A stretch of DNA of 64,000 nt, taken from NCBI GenBank assembly GCA_029983695.1, contig JASBZB010000020.1:17819-81818 (forward strand), given 5' to 3'. The position numbers were made by a program, and so were the translations under genes. Origin of the DNA: Lutispora sp003527145. Its GTDB lineage: Bacteria; Bacillota; Clostridia; Lutisporales; Lutisporaceae. The notes beneath the pieces are model-generated. The model made no database searches, was not told where the DNA came from, and saw only the letters and a list, made by a program, of their open reading frames with translations. Below are positions 42,846-52,143 of this stretch, in pieces. Each line of letters opens with the position of its first letter. Position 1 is the first letter of the stretch.

Positions 42846-44117
42846 TTGAGAACATTGAGAATAGGTTCCCGCGGCACAGATGTGAAGGAAGTTCAATCCT
42901 TGCTCCAAAGATTGGGATACTATACCGGCGCAATAGATGGCATATTCGGCTATGGAACAGCAACTGCCGTAATGGCCTTCCAGAGAGCCTACGGTCTTAC
43001 ACCTGACGGGATAGTCGGCCCTATGACCTTCCGTGTGATGGAGCCTTTGCTTATGGGCTATTCCGTATATACCATAAGGCCCGGCGATACCTTATACCGC
43101 ATCGCACTTAACTACGGAACCAGTGTTGACAGAATACTGGCCGCAAATTCGGGGCTGATACCGGAAAGCATCCAAATTGGAAGAAGAATTCTGGTGCCAT
43201 GGCTTGATGTGGTGGACACCCGTATAGACTATACCTATGATATACTTGAAAGGGACATAACAGGACTAAAGCGGTTATATCCCTTTATAGAGACAGGATC
43301 AGCAGGGCAAAGCGTTCTTGGCAAGGAGCTGTACTATATAAAGCTTGGCAACGGACCCAATAAAGTATTTTATAATGGGGCCCACCACGCTTTGGAATGG
43401 ATCACAACTCCTCTGCTGACGAAGTTTGTTGAAAACTATGGCAAAGCTTATGCGGAAGGCCGTGCCATAAGAGGCTATGATATAAGGAGGCTGTTTGACA
43501 GGAGCACCATATACATCCTGCCAATGGTCAATCCCGATGGAGTAGATCTGGTGCTGAACGGATTGCAGAGAGATAACCCCTATTATAACCAATTGCTTCA
43601 ATGGAACAATACAGGAAGGCCTTTTTCTCAGGTTTGGCAGGCAAATATAAGGGGAGTGGATCTGAATCACAACTATGATGCGGCCTGGCAGCAATCAAAG
43701 GACGCTGAGCCACTGTACGGGGTATATGGGCCAGGACCGACCAGGTATTCCGGCCCGGAACCGTTTTCGGAACCGGAAACGCGAGCGGTAAGAGACTTTA
43801 CATTAGCGATTGACCCCAGACTTGTATTGGCATACCATAGCCAAGGTGAGGTAATCTATTGGAATTTCATGAATTTGGCTCCGCCGGAAGCATTGAGGAT
43901 CGGCCGGGCATTATCCAGTGCCAGCGGCTATGCACTGGATCAAACCACAGGCATAGCATCTTATGCAGGCTATAAGGATTGGTTCATACAGGATTATAGA
44001 AGACCCGGATACACCATAGAGGTAGGTAGAGGTATAAACCCGCTGCCCATCTCCCAGTTCCCGACAATTTATCGCGACAATGAAGGCTTGCTGCTTTTAG
44101 CCTCAGTAATACAATAA
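42846..44117 (+). CDS. PG-binding/LysM/M14 peptidase (gamma-D-glutamyl-diamino acid endopeptidase type)
   Basis: 423 residues from a TTG behind GTGAGGTG. Domain order: peptidoglycan-binding 1 (2-70, GSRGTDVKEVQSLLQRLGYYTG); LysM (75-118, YTIRPGDTLYRIALNYG); M14 zinc carboxypeptidase from about 128 (NGAHHALEW with zinc His and Glu near 180, NPDGVDLV, DLNHNYDAAW, AYHSQGEVIYW and catalytic Glu in YTIEVGRG). No signal peptide. Close to ENP1-type enzymes that cut gamma-D-Glu-meso-diaminopimelate bonds, possibly in the spore cortex or for recycling. Confidence 0.92.
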   Translation: MRTLRIGSRGTDVKEVQSLLQRLGYYTGAIDGIFGYGTATAVMAFQRAYGLTPDGIVGPMTFRVMEPLLMGYSVYTIRPGDTLYRIALNYGTSVDRILAANSGLIPESIQIGRRILVPWLDVVDTRIDYTYDILERDITGLKRLYPFIETGSAGQSVLGKELYYIKLGNGPNKVFYNGAHHALEWITTPLLTKFVENYGKAYAEGRAIRGYDIRRLFDRSTIYILPMVNPDGVDLVLNGLQRDNPYYNQLLQWNNTGRPFSQVWQANIRGVDLNHNYDAAWQQSKDAEPLYGVYGPGPTRYSGPEPFSEPETRAVRDFTLAIDPRLVLAYHSQGEVIYWNFMNLAPPEALRIGRALSSASGYALDQTTGIASYAGYKDWFIQDYRRPGYTIEVGRGINPLPISQFPTIYRDNEGLLLLASVIQ

Positions 44118-44142
44118 CCGTTGGATCATCCAGCGGTTTTTT
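44116..44142 (+). terminator. Rho-independent terminator
   Basis: AACCGTTGG, loop ATCAT, CCAGCGGTT, then TTTTTG, overlapping the stop of the M14 peptidase. Confidence 0.85.
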
Positions 44143-44228
44143 GTATAATTATATATAATTTAAATCTCTGATCATATATAATAGATATATGATATCAACT
44201 GTTAATGCTATATATGCTGAGGTGAGAG

Positions 44229-45080
44229 ATGCAAATGAGAGAAATAAGCGTTGAAATAATTATGAATGCTGTAGAAAGATTATGCATAGATTCCAACTAT
44301 TATCTTCCGGATGATGTGAAGAAGGCACTGCAGGATGCAGTGGCAAAAGAGGAGTCTCCTTTAGGCAGAGAAGCACTCCAAGACATTTTAAAAAACCAGG
44401 AAATTGCACGCAGCAAACAGGTTCCCATATGCCAGGATACCGGGCTGGCGGTAATTTTCATAGAAATAGGCCAGGATGTGAGGCTTATAGGCGGGGATAT
44501 AAACGAAGCCATAAACGAGGGGGTCAGGCGGGGATACAAAGCAGGATACTTGAGAAAATCCTGTGTCGATGAGCCCTTTTTATCAAGGAAAAACACGGGA
44601 GACAACACACCTGCAATAATCCATACCTCCATTGTAAAAGGGGATAGGGTAAGGATCATAATGGCTCCAAAGGGCGGAGGCAGTGAAAATATGAGCGCTC
44701 TGGCCATGTTAAAGCCCTCTGACGGAATCGGGTGCATAAAGCGTTTTGTCCTGGACACGGTGGATAAAGCAGGTCCCAACCCCTGCCCGCCGATAATAGT
44801 GGGAGTGGGCATAGGAGGAACTATGGAAAAGGCTGCTTTGATAGCCAAGAAAGCGCTTTTGCGCACGATAGGAGAACACAGCTCCGACCCTCAGACAGCA
44901 GAATTGGAAATGGAGCTGCTTGAGGAGATAAACGATCTGGGGATCGGCCCTCAAGGTTTTGGGGGAAGGATCACCGCTTTGGCTGTGCATATAGAAACCT
45001 TTCCTGCCCATATAGCCAGCTTGCCTGTGGCAGTGAATATCCAGTGCCATGCTGCAAGGCATAAAGAAGCAGTGATATAG
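44229..45080 (+). CDS. fumA: Fumarate hydratase class I, alpha subunit
   Basis: 283 residues, the N-terminal half of class I fumarase as a separate subunit. Motifs: VPICQDTGLAVIFIEIGQD with an Fe-S Cys, FLSRKNTGDNTPAIIH, APKGGGSENMSALAMLKPSDG, and GPNPCPPIIVGVGIGGT. With the beta subunit it forms an oxygen-sensitive [4Fe-4S] enzyme interconverting fumarate and malate. An in-frame GTG/ATG choice at 44229-44235 makes little difference. First gene of a four-gene unit (fumarase, malic enzyme, aroD). L-tartrate dehydratase is the main alternative. Confidence 0.92.
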   Translation: MQMREISVEIIMNAVERLCIDSNYYLPDDVKKALQDAVAKEESPLGREALQDILKNQEIARSKQVPICQDTGLAVIFIEIGQDVRLIGGDINEAINEGVRRGYKAGYLRKSCVDEPFLSRKNTGDNTPAIIHTSIVKGDRVRIIMAPKGGGSENMSALAMLKPSDGIGCIKRFVLDTVDKAGPNPCPPIIVGVGIGGTMEKAALIAKKALLRTIGEHSSDPQTAELEMELLEEINDLGIGPQGFGGRITALAVHIETFPAHIASLPVAVNIQCHAARHKEAVI

Positions 45081-45102
45081 CGATATGCGGGAGGTAACAA
45101 GG

Positions 45103-45660
45103 ATGACCAAGTTTATTAATACCCCTTTGACTGATGATGAGGTTGATGGATTAAAGGCCGGCGACAGGGTTATGCTGACCGGCATCATATATACTGCCAG
45201 AGATGCGGCCCACAAAAGATTGATCGATATGATGGATAGAGGTGAAGAGCTTCCCCTGGACCTTAAAGGCCAGGTCATATACTACGTAGGCCCGTGCCCG
45301 GCCAGGCCTGATGAGGTCATAGGCTCTGCCGGACCTACCACAAGCGGAAGGATGGATGTCCATACCGATGCCCTGCTGGAAAGAGGCTTGAAGGGCATGA
45401 TAGGGAAAGGCGAGAGGAACCGGGAGGTCATAGATTCGATTATCAGTAACAGGGCAGTATATTTTGCAGCCGTAGGCGGAGCCGGAGCGCTTTTGGCTGA
45501 GGCCGTAAAGGAGGCCGAAGTCATAGCCTTTCCCGAGTTGGGGCCGGAAGCCGTATATAGATTGAAGGTTGAAAACTTTCCCGTTACGGTAGCAATAGAT
45601 GCTGAGGGAACAGATATATATAAATCGGGAAGAAAAAACTATGAAAGGCAAGGCAGGTAG
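45103..45660 (+). CDS. fumB: Fumarate hydratase class I, beta subunit
   Basis: 185 residues from ATG 45103 behind GGGAGG; an ATG at 45085 overlaps that site. Motifs of the C-terminal half of class I fumarase: LKAGDRVMLTG, IYTARDAAHKRL, VGPCPARP, GPTTSGRMD, GMIGKGERN and the closing FPELGPEAVY. It completes the active site with the alpha subunit encoded 22 bp upstream. Malic enzyme starts 5 bp after its stop. Confidence 0.93.
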   Translation: MTKFINTPLTDDEVDGLKAGDRVMLTGIIYTARDAAHKRLIDMMDRGEELPLDLKGQVIYYVGPCPARPDEVIGSAGPTTSGRMDVHTDALLERGLKGMIGKGERNREVIDSIISNRAVYFAAVGGAGALLAEAVKEAEVIAFPELGPEAVYRLKVENFPVTVAIDAEGTDIYKSGRKNYERQGR

Positions 45661-45665
45661 ATAAT

Positions 45666-46847
45666 ATGTGGATAAGAGAAGAAGCATTGAAGCTCCATAG
45701 AGATAATAAGGGCAAGCTGGAAGTAAAAAGCAAGGTTCCCATAAAGGATAGGTCATCTCTGAGCCTGGCGTATACTCCCGGAGTGGCCGAACCGTGCAAG
45801 GAAATAAATAATGATGCGGATAAGGTTTATGAATATACCTCAAAGGGCAATATGGTAGCAATAGTGTGCGACGGCACTGCTGTTTTGGGCTTGGGAGACA
45901 TAGGCCCCTATGCGGCGCTCCCCGTAATGGAGGGAAAAGCAGCGCTGTTTAAAGAATTCGGCGGTGTGGATGCATTTCCCATATGCCTGAATACTACTGA
46001 CGTTGATGAGATAGTCAACACCATACTGCTGATAGAACCATCCTTCGGGGGAATAAACCTTGAAGATATTTCAGCTCCGAGATGCTTTGAGATTGAACGA
46101 ATATTAAAGGAGAAAATGTCGATCCCTGTTTTCCATGATGACCAGCATGGAACCGCCGTTGTCACATTAGCCGCCCTCATGAACGCTCTGAGGATAAGCA
46201 AAAAGCGGATGAAGGATCTGGTGGTCGTCATAAACGGCACGGGGGCTGCCGGCATTGCCATCGCTAAAATGATACTGAATGTGGGAGTCGCGGACTTGCT
46301 GCTCTGTGATAGAAGCGGTATAGTATATAAAGGAAGAAAAACCGGCATGAACTGGGCAAAAGAAGAGATTGCAGAAGTCACCAATAAGGAAAGGAAATCG
46401 GGAAGCCTTGCCGATGCCCTTGCCGGAGCTGATGTGTTTATCGGAGTATCAGCCGCAAACATTGTTACAGAAGAGATGGTAAGGTCCATGAATAAGGATG
46501 CGATAATATTTGCGATGGCAAATCCGGTACCGGAAATTGAGCCGGAGCTTGCTAAAAAAGCGGGTGCAACTGTAGTGGGGACCGGCAGATCGGATTATCC
46601 CAATCAGATAAATAATGTCCTGGCTTTTCCCGGAATATTCAAGGGTGCTTTTGATGTAAGGGCAGCCGGGATAAATGAAGAGATGAAGCTGGCTGCTGCA
46701 TATGCCTTGGCAGGACTTGTCTCCGATGAAGAACTTAGCTCAGAATATGTAATACCAAAGCCCTTTGACGAGAGAGTGGTGCAGGCAGTTGCAAAGGCAG
46801 TGGCCCAGGCTGCCAGGGATACAGGAACTGCAAGAGCCAGCAAATAG
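45666..46847 (+). CDS. NAD(P)-dependent malic enzyme
   Basis: 393 residues, the short bacterial form. Motifs: SLAYTPGVAEPC, GNMVAIVCDGTAVLGLGDIGP, EDISAPRCFEIE, FHDDQHGTAVVT and a dinucleotide fold NGTGAAGIAIAKM. Oxidatively decarboxylates malate to pyruvate. With the fumarase genes just upstream it gives a complete fumarate to malate to pyruvate path. GGCAGGTAGATAAT precedes the start. Confidence 0.95.
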   Translation: MWIREEALKLHRDNKGKLEVKSKVPIKDRSSLSLAYTPGVAEPCKEINNDADKVYEYTSKGNMVAIVCDGTAVLGLGDIGPYAALPVMEGKAALFKEFGGVDAFPICLNTTDVDEIVNTILLIEPSFGGINLEDISAPRCFEIERILKEKMSIPVFHDDQHGTAVVTLAALMNALRISKKRMKDLVVVINGTGAAGIAIAKMILNVGVADLLLCDRSGIVYKGRKTGMNWAKEEIAEVTNKERKSGSLADALAGADVFIGVSAANIVTEEMVRSMNKDAIIFAMANPVPEIEPELAKKAGATVVGTGRSDYPNQINNVLAFPGIFKGAFDVRAAGINEEMKLAAAYALAGLVSDEELSSEYVIPKPFDERVVQAVAKAVAQAARDTGTARASK

Positions 46848-46870
46848 AGTTATACAGTGGAGGGATAAGC

Positions 46871-47644
46871 ATGAGAACAGAAGCTCTAAAGCCTATTGCG
46901 CTCAAGAATAAAGTGCTGGGAGGCGATAAGCCTCTTATTTGCATACCCTTGACATCCGTGGGTGAAACAGACCTTATGAGTGAAATCGATGAAGTGATAA
47001 GCTTATCTCCCGATATGATTGAATGGCGCGCAGATTATTTTGAAAAATATATGGATCATTCTAAGATCTATAATATATTAAGGTGCCTCCGGGCTAAAGC
47101 GGGAGAAATCCCTGCAATATTCACTTGCAGAAGCCATACCGAAGGCGGATTCAGAAGGATTGAAGACGAAATAAGAGCGGAACTTTATAAAAATGCAATA
47201 TTATCGGGATGCATCGATGTCATTGATGTGGAGCTTTCTTTTGGGAAGGATAATATTGAACCAATAAAAGCCTTGGCGGTGAAGACCGGAGTAAAATTGA
47301 TCCTGTCCTATCATAATTTTGCAGAGACCCCTTCCGAGGAATTTATGATAGACAAGATAAAAGAAGAAATAGATTCAGGCGGAGACATAGGTAAAATAGC
47401 AGTCATGGCTAAGGAGCAAGGAGATGTTTTGCAGCTTTTCAATGCAACCCATAAAGCGAGAAAAGAAATATCAAGCCCCGTTATTGCTATATCCATGGGG
47501 CCTGCTGGCACCCTTGCACGATTGGCAGGATGGATGTTCGGCTCCGATATGACTTTTGCTTCGGGAGTGAATGCATCAGCACCGGGACAAATGCCAATAG
47601 GAGAAATGAGGAAGTTTATTGATGCTTTGATGAAGAGAATATAA
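46871..47644 (+). CDS. aroD: 3-dehydroquinate dehydratase, type I
   Basis: 257 residues. Type I motifs: MIEWRADYFEKY, ILSYHNF with the catalytic His, and the Schiff-base Lys in GKIAVMAKEQGDVLQL; closing MGPAGTLARLAGWMFGS. Converts 3-dehydroquinate to 3-dehydroshikimate. It is 23 bp behind malic enzyme, away from other shikimate genes, so its use may be partly catabolic. Start behind GGAGGGATAAGC. Confidence 0.94.
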   Translation: MRTEALKPIALKNKVLGGDKPLICIPLTSVGETDLMSEIDEVISLSPDMIEWRADYFEKYMDHSKIYNILRCLRAKAGEIPAIFTCRSHTEGGFRRIEDEIRAELYKNAILSGCIDVIDVELSFGKDNIEPIKALAVKTGVKLILSYHNFAETPSEEFMIDKIKEEIDSGGDIGKIAVMAKEQGDVLQLFNATHKARKEISSPVIAISMGPAGTLARLAGWMFGSDMTFASGVNASAPGQMPIGEMRKFIDALMKRI

Positions 47645-47646
47645 CA

Positions 47647-48060
47647 TCATTGATATTTATCCAAATTCCAAAGCTTCTTCGGCTTTTCCAGCTCTTTTTG
47701 AATCTCCTTTTGTATGTGTTTAAAAGCAAACCGTGATATGCAAACACATATGAACCCTGCAATAAGTATAATAGAAGCTTCATTTGTTCTATGGGCCAAT
47801 GAGTGCTTCAGCATTTCCAATTCCTCAGCCGGAATATTGATCTCATGTCTTATGTGATTGTATAAATTCAATGCAATGTATCCGGTGATCGCAGACGTGA
47901 TAAAACATATCTCAGCAGCAACTATTGGAATATAGACCATAAAGTTTTTGAAGCCGCTGTCACTCCCTTTGAAGCCCATCAAGTAATTTTTTATGATATA
48001 TACAAAGCTGGCAATAATAAAAGTTAAGCTCAATACTATAATGAGGATGTGCTTGAGCAT
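47647..48060 (-). CDS. Small membrane protein, unknown
   Basis: 137 residues with three hydrophobic segments (about 3-24, 42-66 and 92-112) and a basic C-terminal tail (HIQKEIQKELEKPKKLW). ATG 48060 follows AGGGAGG. No family recognised. Convergent with aroD, stopping 2 bp from it. Confidence 0.65.
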   Translation of the reverse strand: MLKHILIIVLSLTFIIASFVYIIKNYLMGFKGSDSGFKNFMVYIPIVAAEICFITSAITGYIALNLYNHIRHEINIPAEELEMLKHSLAHRTNEASIILIAGFICVCISRFAFKHIQKEIQKELEKPKKLWNLDKYQ

Positions 48061-48379
48061 ATTTAATACCTCCCTTATAATCCTCTATATTATTACGCCT
48101 CTATAATTATTCCTTCTCCTTATATTATCATTATATCCAAGACTGGAATAATTTTACATAAAAAACAAGCTATTATTGCAATTTATATTTATATTTATAG
48201 ATAAACAATACTCAAAATGCTATTCATAATTTGTATATTAAGGATTTAAAGCATAGAAAAATTCAATTTGCTTAAATTTGGCAGCTTCTATAGTATTAAA
48301 TGTATATGGCAGTATGTTAAAACAGCATTTTTGCTCAATTTCATTTGTTGAAGTTACTGCAGTAAGGAGGAAGAATATT
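48061..48379. promoter_or_regulatory. Intergenic leader of the ABC importer operon
   Basis: 319 bp without a gene. A possible promoter is TTGCTT (48268-48273), 17 bp, TAGTAT (48291-48296), leaving a leader of about 75 bp before ATG 48380. The rest is very AT-rich. No riboswitch recognised. Confidence 0.4.
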
Positions 48380-49522
48380 ATGAGTAAAAGAAAGAGTATG
48401 TTTCTATTGGTTTTAATCGTATCTTTGGTGTTTACTACTGCATGCAACAGCAATGCAAAACAGGAAGCAGCCGCTTCAGGGACAGAAAAACCGGGTGAAG
48501 CTGAGACAACGGTTATAAATATGGCCTGGGGCTTTGATTTGCATGCGGGCATCATGTTGACAGCAGCTTCTAAGGGAGAGGGATTTAAAGATACCGGAAT
48601 ATGGTTAAAACCTATCGTTGAAAAGGAGCAATATGAGCTTTATAAAGATGGGAAAAAGCTTGCCGTAATAAATACCATATTAACCAAAGGAAGCTCTGAA
48701 TCCGCGGTCATGCTGGGACAAAAGCAGCTGGACTGTGCAGTGAACTCTGTAACAGGTATGATGTCGGCAAAGGATCAGGGTACGGATATCCAAGTCTTAT
48801 GCCCCATTCACGTAGACGGGATCTGTTTGGTATTTCCTTCAGGAAGTGAGATAAAGGGCTGGAATCAAGTGGCTGAGTACATAAAAAAGTCTGAGAATCC
48901 CGTGAAAATCGGCTACCACTCTCCGACAAGCGCTCCGAGAGTCGTAATAGAAACATCCCTCAGACAAGCAAATCTAAAAGTCACGGAAGATCCCAATGAT
49001 AACAGTGCCGATGTGCTGTTGGTCGACCTGAAAGGGTCGAAAAATCTGCTTTCCGCCTTCACCGGCAATCTGGTCGATGCATGGGTGGCTCCCTCACATT
49101 ATCCGGAAGCTGCAGAAGCAGAAGGGATCGGCTCCATCGCTCTGAAGCTGAATGAATTTCCCCCCGAAGGACAATGGTATGACTTTCCCTGCTGTGTGCT
49201 GGCTGCCCGGGGAGAAGTGATATCCAAGCATCCTGAAGTTTTTGACGCTCTTGTTGATTTGTTCACTAACACTGCAAAATGGATGGGAGAAAACAAAGAA
49301 GAAACATCGGCTTTGCTTTCAGAAATAATCGGAGTATCTGAGGATGCGGTCAAATCCGCCTCTATAGTTTTTACAACTCAAGTTTCTGATAAATGGCTGG
49401 AGGGAGTCGACCTTTATTACGATTTGCTGAAGCAATTGGATAAACTTGACGGAGATTTAAAAGAAAGAGATTTTGTAGAAGTTAAAAAAGAGTTTTATAA
49501 TTTCACCTTTTTAAATAATTAG
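48380..49522 (+). CDS. ABC importer substrate-binding lipoprotein (NMT1/SsuA-like)
   Basis: 380 residues from ATG 48380 after AAGGAGGAAG. Lipoprotein signal with lipobox FTTAC. The fold signature is of nitrate/sulfonate/thiamine-precursor type binding proteins: NMAWGFDLHAG, AVMLGQKQLDCAVNSVTGMMSA, VKIGYHSPTSAPRVV and a DAWVAPSHYPEAAE stretch. First gene of a binding protein-permease-ATPase-DUF1847 unit. Ligand not evident; sulfonates, pyrimidine precursors or aromatic acids are family possibilities. Confidence 0.87.
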   Translation: MSKRKSMFLLVLIVSLVFTTACNSNAKQEAAASGTEKPGEAETTVINMAWGFDLHAGIMLTAASKGEGFKDTGIWLKPIVEKEQYELYKDGKKLAVINTILTKGSSESAVMLGQKQLDCAVNSVTGMMSAKDQGTDIQVLCPIHVDGICLVFPSGSEIKGWNQVAEYIKKSENPVKIGYHSPTSAPRVVIETSLRQANLKVTEDPNDNSADVLLVDLKGSKNLLSAFTGNLVDAWVAPSHYPEAAEAEGIGSIALKLNEFPPEGQWYDFPCCVLAARGEVISKHPEVFDALVDLFTNTAKWMGENKEETSALLSEIIGVSEDAVKSASIVFTTQVSDKWLEGVDLYYDLLKQLDKLDGDLKERDFVEVKKEFYNFTFLNN

Positions 49523-49611
49523 CTGCATCAAAGGCAATATCTATACAATAACAGAAAAAGTTCTGAGCATATTTTGATTCAGAATTTTTTCTTATAAATG
49601 GAGAGATATAA

Positions 49612-50457
49612 TTGAAAAAATTTATATTATCAACAGGGAAATCTCTTATAGGTCCGGCTATAGTTCTGCTGCTATGGACGTTTGGGGCAAAGGCTATAGA
49701 TAACCGTTTAATCCTGCCGCAGCTTGGTTCGGTGCTCAAACATTTTCTCGCACCTACGGAAAACGTGATAGGTTTAGGCTCCCTTGCTGTAAACATCGTA
49801 ATCAGTCTTATCCGGGTCATGCTGGGATATATAGCAGCTTTGCTGATTGCTCTTCCCTTGGGTATTATCATGGGATACAGCAAGACGGCATACCAACTGG
49901 CAAATCCCGTAATAGGACTATTCAGGCCCATTCCGCCCATTGCATGGGTACCTCTGGTATTGGCATGGTTCGGGATAACGAGCTTTGCGACTATTTTAGG
50001 GCTAAATCAAGGGACCTGGTATATATATCTGAGCAACTTCAAGCTGTCGATGATGTTTATTATTTTTCTCGGTACTTTCTTCCCGGTTATAACCAGTTGT
50101 ATTCACGGCATATCACAGGTGCCTAATACATTGATAGAGTCTGCTCGTGTTTTAGGAGCTACAGAATCGAATATATTCTTTAAAATTTTGATACCTGCAG
50201 CGGGACCTACCATTATGAACGGGATGCGCATAGGCTTGGGCAGTGCATGGACTAGCCTTGTATCCGCAGAAATGATGCCGGGAAGCATATCGGGAGTAGG
50301 CTATCTCATAACCCATGCCTATGAGTTGGCCAAAATTGATTTAGTTATGGTCGGTATGATCAGCATCGGGCTGATAGGTTCTTTGCTTGATTTCAGCATC
50401 CGCCTCGCCGGGAAGAAGAGGTTCATCTGGCAAAGAGAAACAAAGATTGACCGATAG
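49612..50457 (+). CDS. ABC importer permease (SsuC/TauC-like)
   Basis: 281 residues, six helices, TTG start after GGAGAG. The permease EAA loop is seen as LIESARVLGATESNIFFKILIPAAGPTI in two parts near residue 180-205, and PIPPIAWVPLVLAWFG near 105 is typical of the nitrate/taurine class. Partner of the binding protein upstream and ATPase downstream. Confidence 0.92.
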   Translation: MKKFILSTGKSLIGPAIVLLLWTFGAKAIDNRLILPQLGSVLKHFLAPTENVIGLGSLAVNIVISLIRVMLGYIAALLIALPLGIIMGYSKTAYQLANPVIGLFRPIPPIAWVPLVLAWFGITSFATILGLNQGTWYIYLSNFKLSMMFIIFLGTFFPVITSCIHGISQVPNTLIESARVLGATESNIFFKILIPAAGPTIMNGMRIGLGSAWTSLVSAEMMPGSISGVGYLITHAYELAKIDLVMVGMISIGLIGSLLDFSIRLAGKKRFIWQRETKIDR

Positions 50458-50513
50458 ATAATATCAGTTGATTTTAAAATATGGATGATAGAGGGATTCA
50501 AGGAGAATATGAT

Positions 50514-51317
50514 ATGAATATTGCAAGCAATTGTTTAAGAATAGAAAATCTGAGCAAGAAATATGTTTCGGAAAAAGACAAAGTTGTACACGCACTGGGC
50601 AGCACGACAATTGATATAAAGGAAAATGATTTTGTATGTATCGTAGGGCCATCAGGCTGCGGAAAATCTACGCTTCTGCGGATAATTGCAGGCTTGGAAG
50701 CAGCGACTACCGGTAAAGTATTTTTTTATGGGAAGGAATTAAAGGAGCCTACCCGTGACATTGGTATGATATTCCAGCAGTATTCGTTATTGCCCTGGAG
50801 AACCGTGGAGGATAATATAGTATTGGGATTGGAATTCAGAAAGGAATCAAATGCAATAAAAAAAGAAGCGGCAGAGAAATTTTTAAACATCATAGGAATG
50901 GGAGAATTCCGCAATGCCTATCCTTTCGAATTATCCGGAGGCATGCAGCAAAGAGTTGCAATAGCCAGAGCCTTAGCCAATGATCCGAAGGTGCTGCTCA
51001 TGGATGAACCCTTTGGTGCGCTGGATGCCCACACCCGTATACTTATGCAAAGAGAACTGCTCCGGATTTGGAGGGATAACCGCAAAACTATACTATTTGT
51101 AACCCATAGTGTTGATGAAGCTATTTACTTGGCGGATAAAATCATCGTTATGTCCAGCAGACCGGGGACAATAAAAAAAGTTATAGATGTAGATATGCCG
51201 AGACCAAGAGATCGCAGCAATGTTCTATATGGAGCCATGTCAAATGAAATATTAAATATGCTGGATGATGAGATCAATAAGGGTAGCAATTATAAAATAG
51301 AGATGCAAGATTTTTAA
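50514..51317 (+). CDS. ABC importer ATPase (SsuB/TauB-like)
   Basis: 267 residues from ATG 50514, 9 bp after AAGGAG; earlier in-frame codons to 50481 are leader. Walker A GPSGCGKST, Q-loop MIFQQYSLLPWRTV, signature LSGGMQQRVAIARAL, Walker B LLMDEPFGALDA and H-loop FVTHSVDEA are intact. Powers the importer. Confidence 0.95.
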   Translation: MNIASNCLRIENLSKKYVSEKDKVVHALGSTTIDIKENDFVCIVGPSGCGKSTLLRIIAGLEAATTGKVFFYGKELKEPTRDIGMIFQQYSLLPWRTVEDNIVLGLEFRKESNAIKKEAAEKFLNIIGMGEFRNAYPFELSGGMQQRVAIARALANDPKVLLMDEPFGALDAHTRILMQRELLRIWRDNRKTILFVTHSVDEAIYLADKIIVMSSRPGTIKKVIDVDMPRPRDRSNVLYGAMSNEILNMLDDEINKGSNYKIEMQDF

Positions 51318-51342
51318 AATTATAAAAGATAAGGGTGATATT

Positions 51343-51972
51343 ATGTATAATTGTGCAAAATGCGTTTTGCAGGGCTGTTCTAAAGGAGAGCTTGAAAAAT
51401 CGCTGCCTGTTTGTCCTAATGACAGCAGCCAAATTCAAGAGCAAGCTGAAAAGCTATATCTAGAGGAAGAAAATCATAAAATTGCATATAATGCTGCCTT
51501 GGTAGAAGCTCACGGATATGGGAATATGACTAGGGTAGAAGAAATCATTCTCTTTGCAAAAAAATGCGGATATCATAAGATAGGCTTGGCTTTTTGCTTA
51601 GGCTTGGCAAGGGAAACCAGAGAATTTCAAAACATTTTAGAGCATCATGATTTTGAAGTGGTTTCTGTCCTTTGCAAAAATGGCGGCTTAAGAAAGGATT
51701 TCATTGGAATCAAGGATGAAGATAAAATACAAGGAGATTGCGACGAAATAATGTGCAATCCCATCGGACAAGCTCTTCTGCTCAATGACCAAAAGACAGA
51801 CCTCAATGTTATATTAGGGTTGTGTGTAGGGCATGATACATTGGTGATGAAATATCTTGAAGCCCCTATAACCACTCTTGGAGTTAAAGACAGAGTAACA
51901 GGACACAATCCTTTGGCAGCAATTTATATGGCTCAGGGCTATTACAAGAAGAAGCTGTATGGAGATAAATAA
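51343..51972 (+). CDS. DUF1847 metal-binding protein
   Basis: 209 residues. Cys-rich N-terminus (CAKCVLQGCSKG) followed later by GLAFCLGLARE, CKNGGLRKDF, CDEIMCNPIGQA and GLCVGHDT, the pattern of DUF1847 proteins, which are thought to bind zinc or an Fe-S cluster. Placed as fourth gene behind the ABC importer, 25 bp after the ATPase, suggesting a role in handling the imported compound. Function not known. Terminator directly after. Confidence 0.85.
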   Translation: MYNCAKCVLQGCSKGELEKSLPVCPNDSSQIQEQAEKLYLEEENHKIAYNAALVEAHGYGNMTRVEEIILFAKKCGYHKIGLAFCLGLARETREFQNILEHHDFEVVSVLCKNGGLRKDFIGIKDEDKIQGDCDEIMCNPIGQALLLNDQKTDLNVILGLCVGHDTLVMKYLEAPITTLGVKDRVTGHNPLAAIYMAQGYYKKKLYGDK

Positions 51973-51976
51973 GATG

Positions 51977-52002
51977 AAGCTGAGAAGAAATTCTCAGCTT
52001 TT
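51977..52002 (+). terminator. Rho-independent terminator
   Basis: AAGCTGAGAA, GAAA loop, TTCTCAGCTT, then T-run, 5 bp after the DUF1847 stop. Confidence 0.92.
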
Positions 52003-52143
52003 ATTGCTCTATGTGATTCCTCTGACTGAAATCGCTAATCTCACAGCACAAGCATATCGTGCCAAGTGCAGTGCGGAATATGTTAGTGGTATTATATCTA
52101 CCATCAATGATGAATCTCCCGCATCAGATATGAATTTATATTT

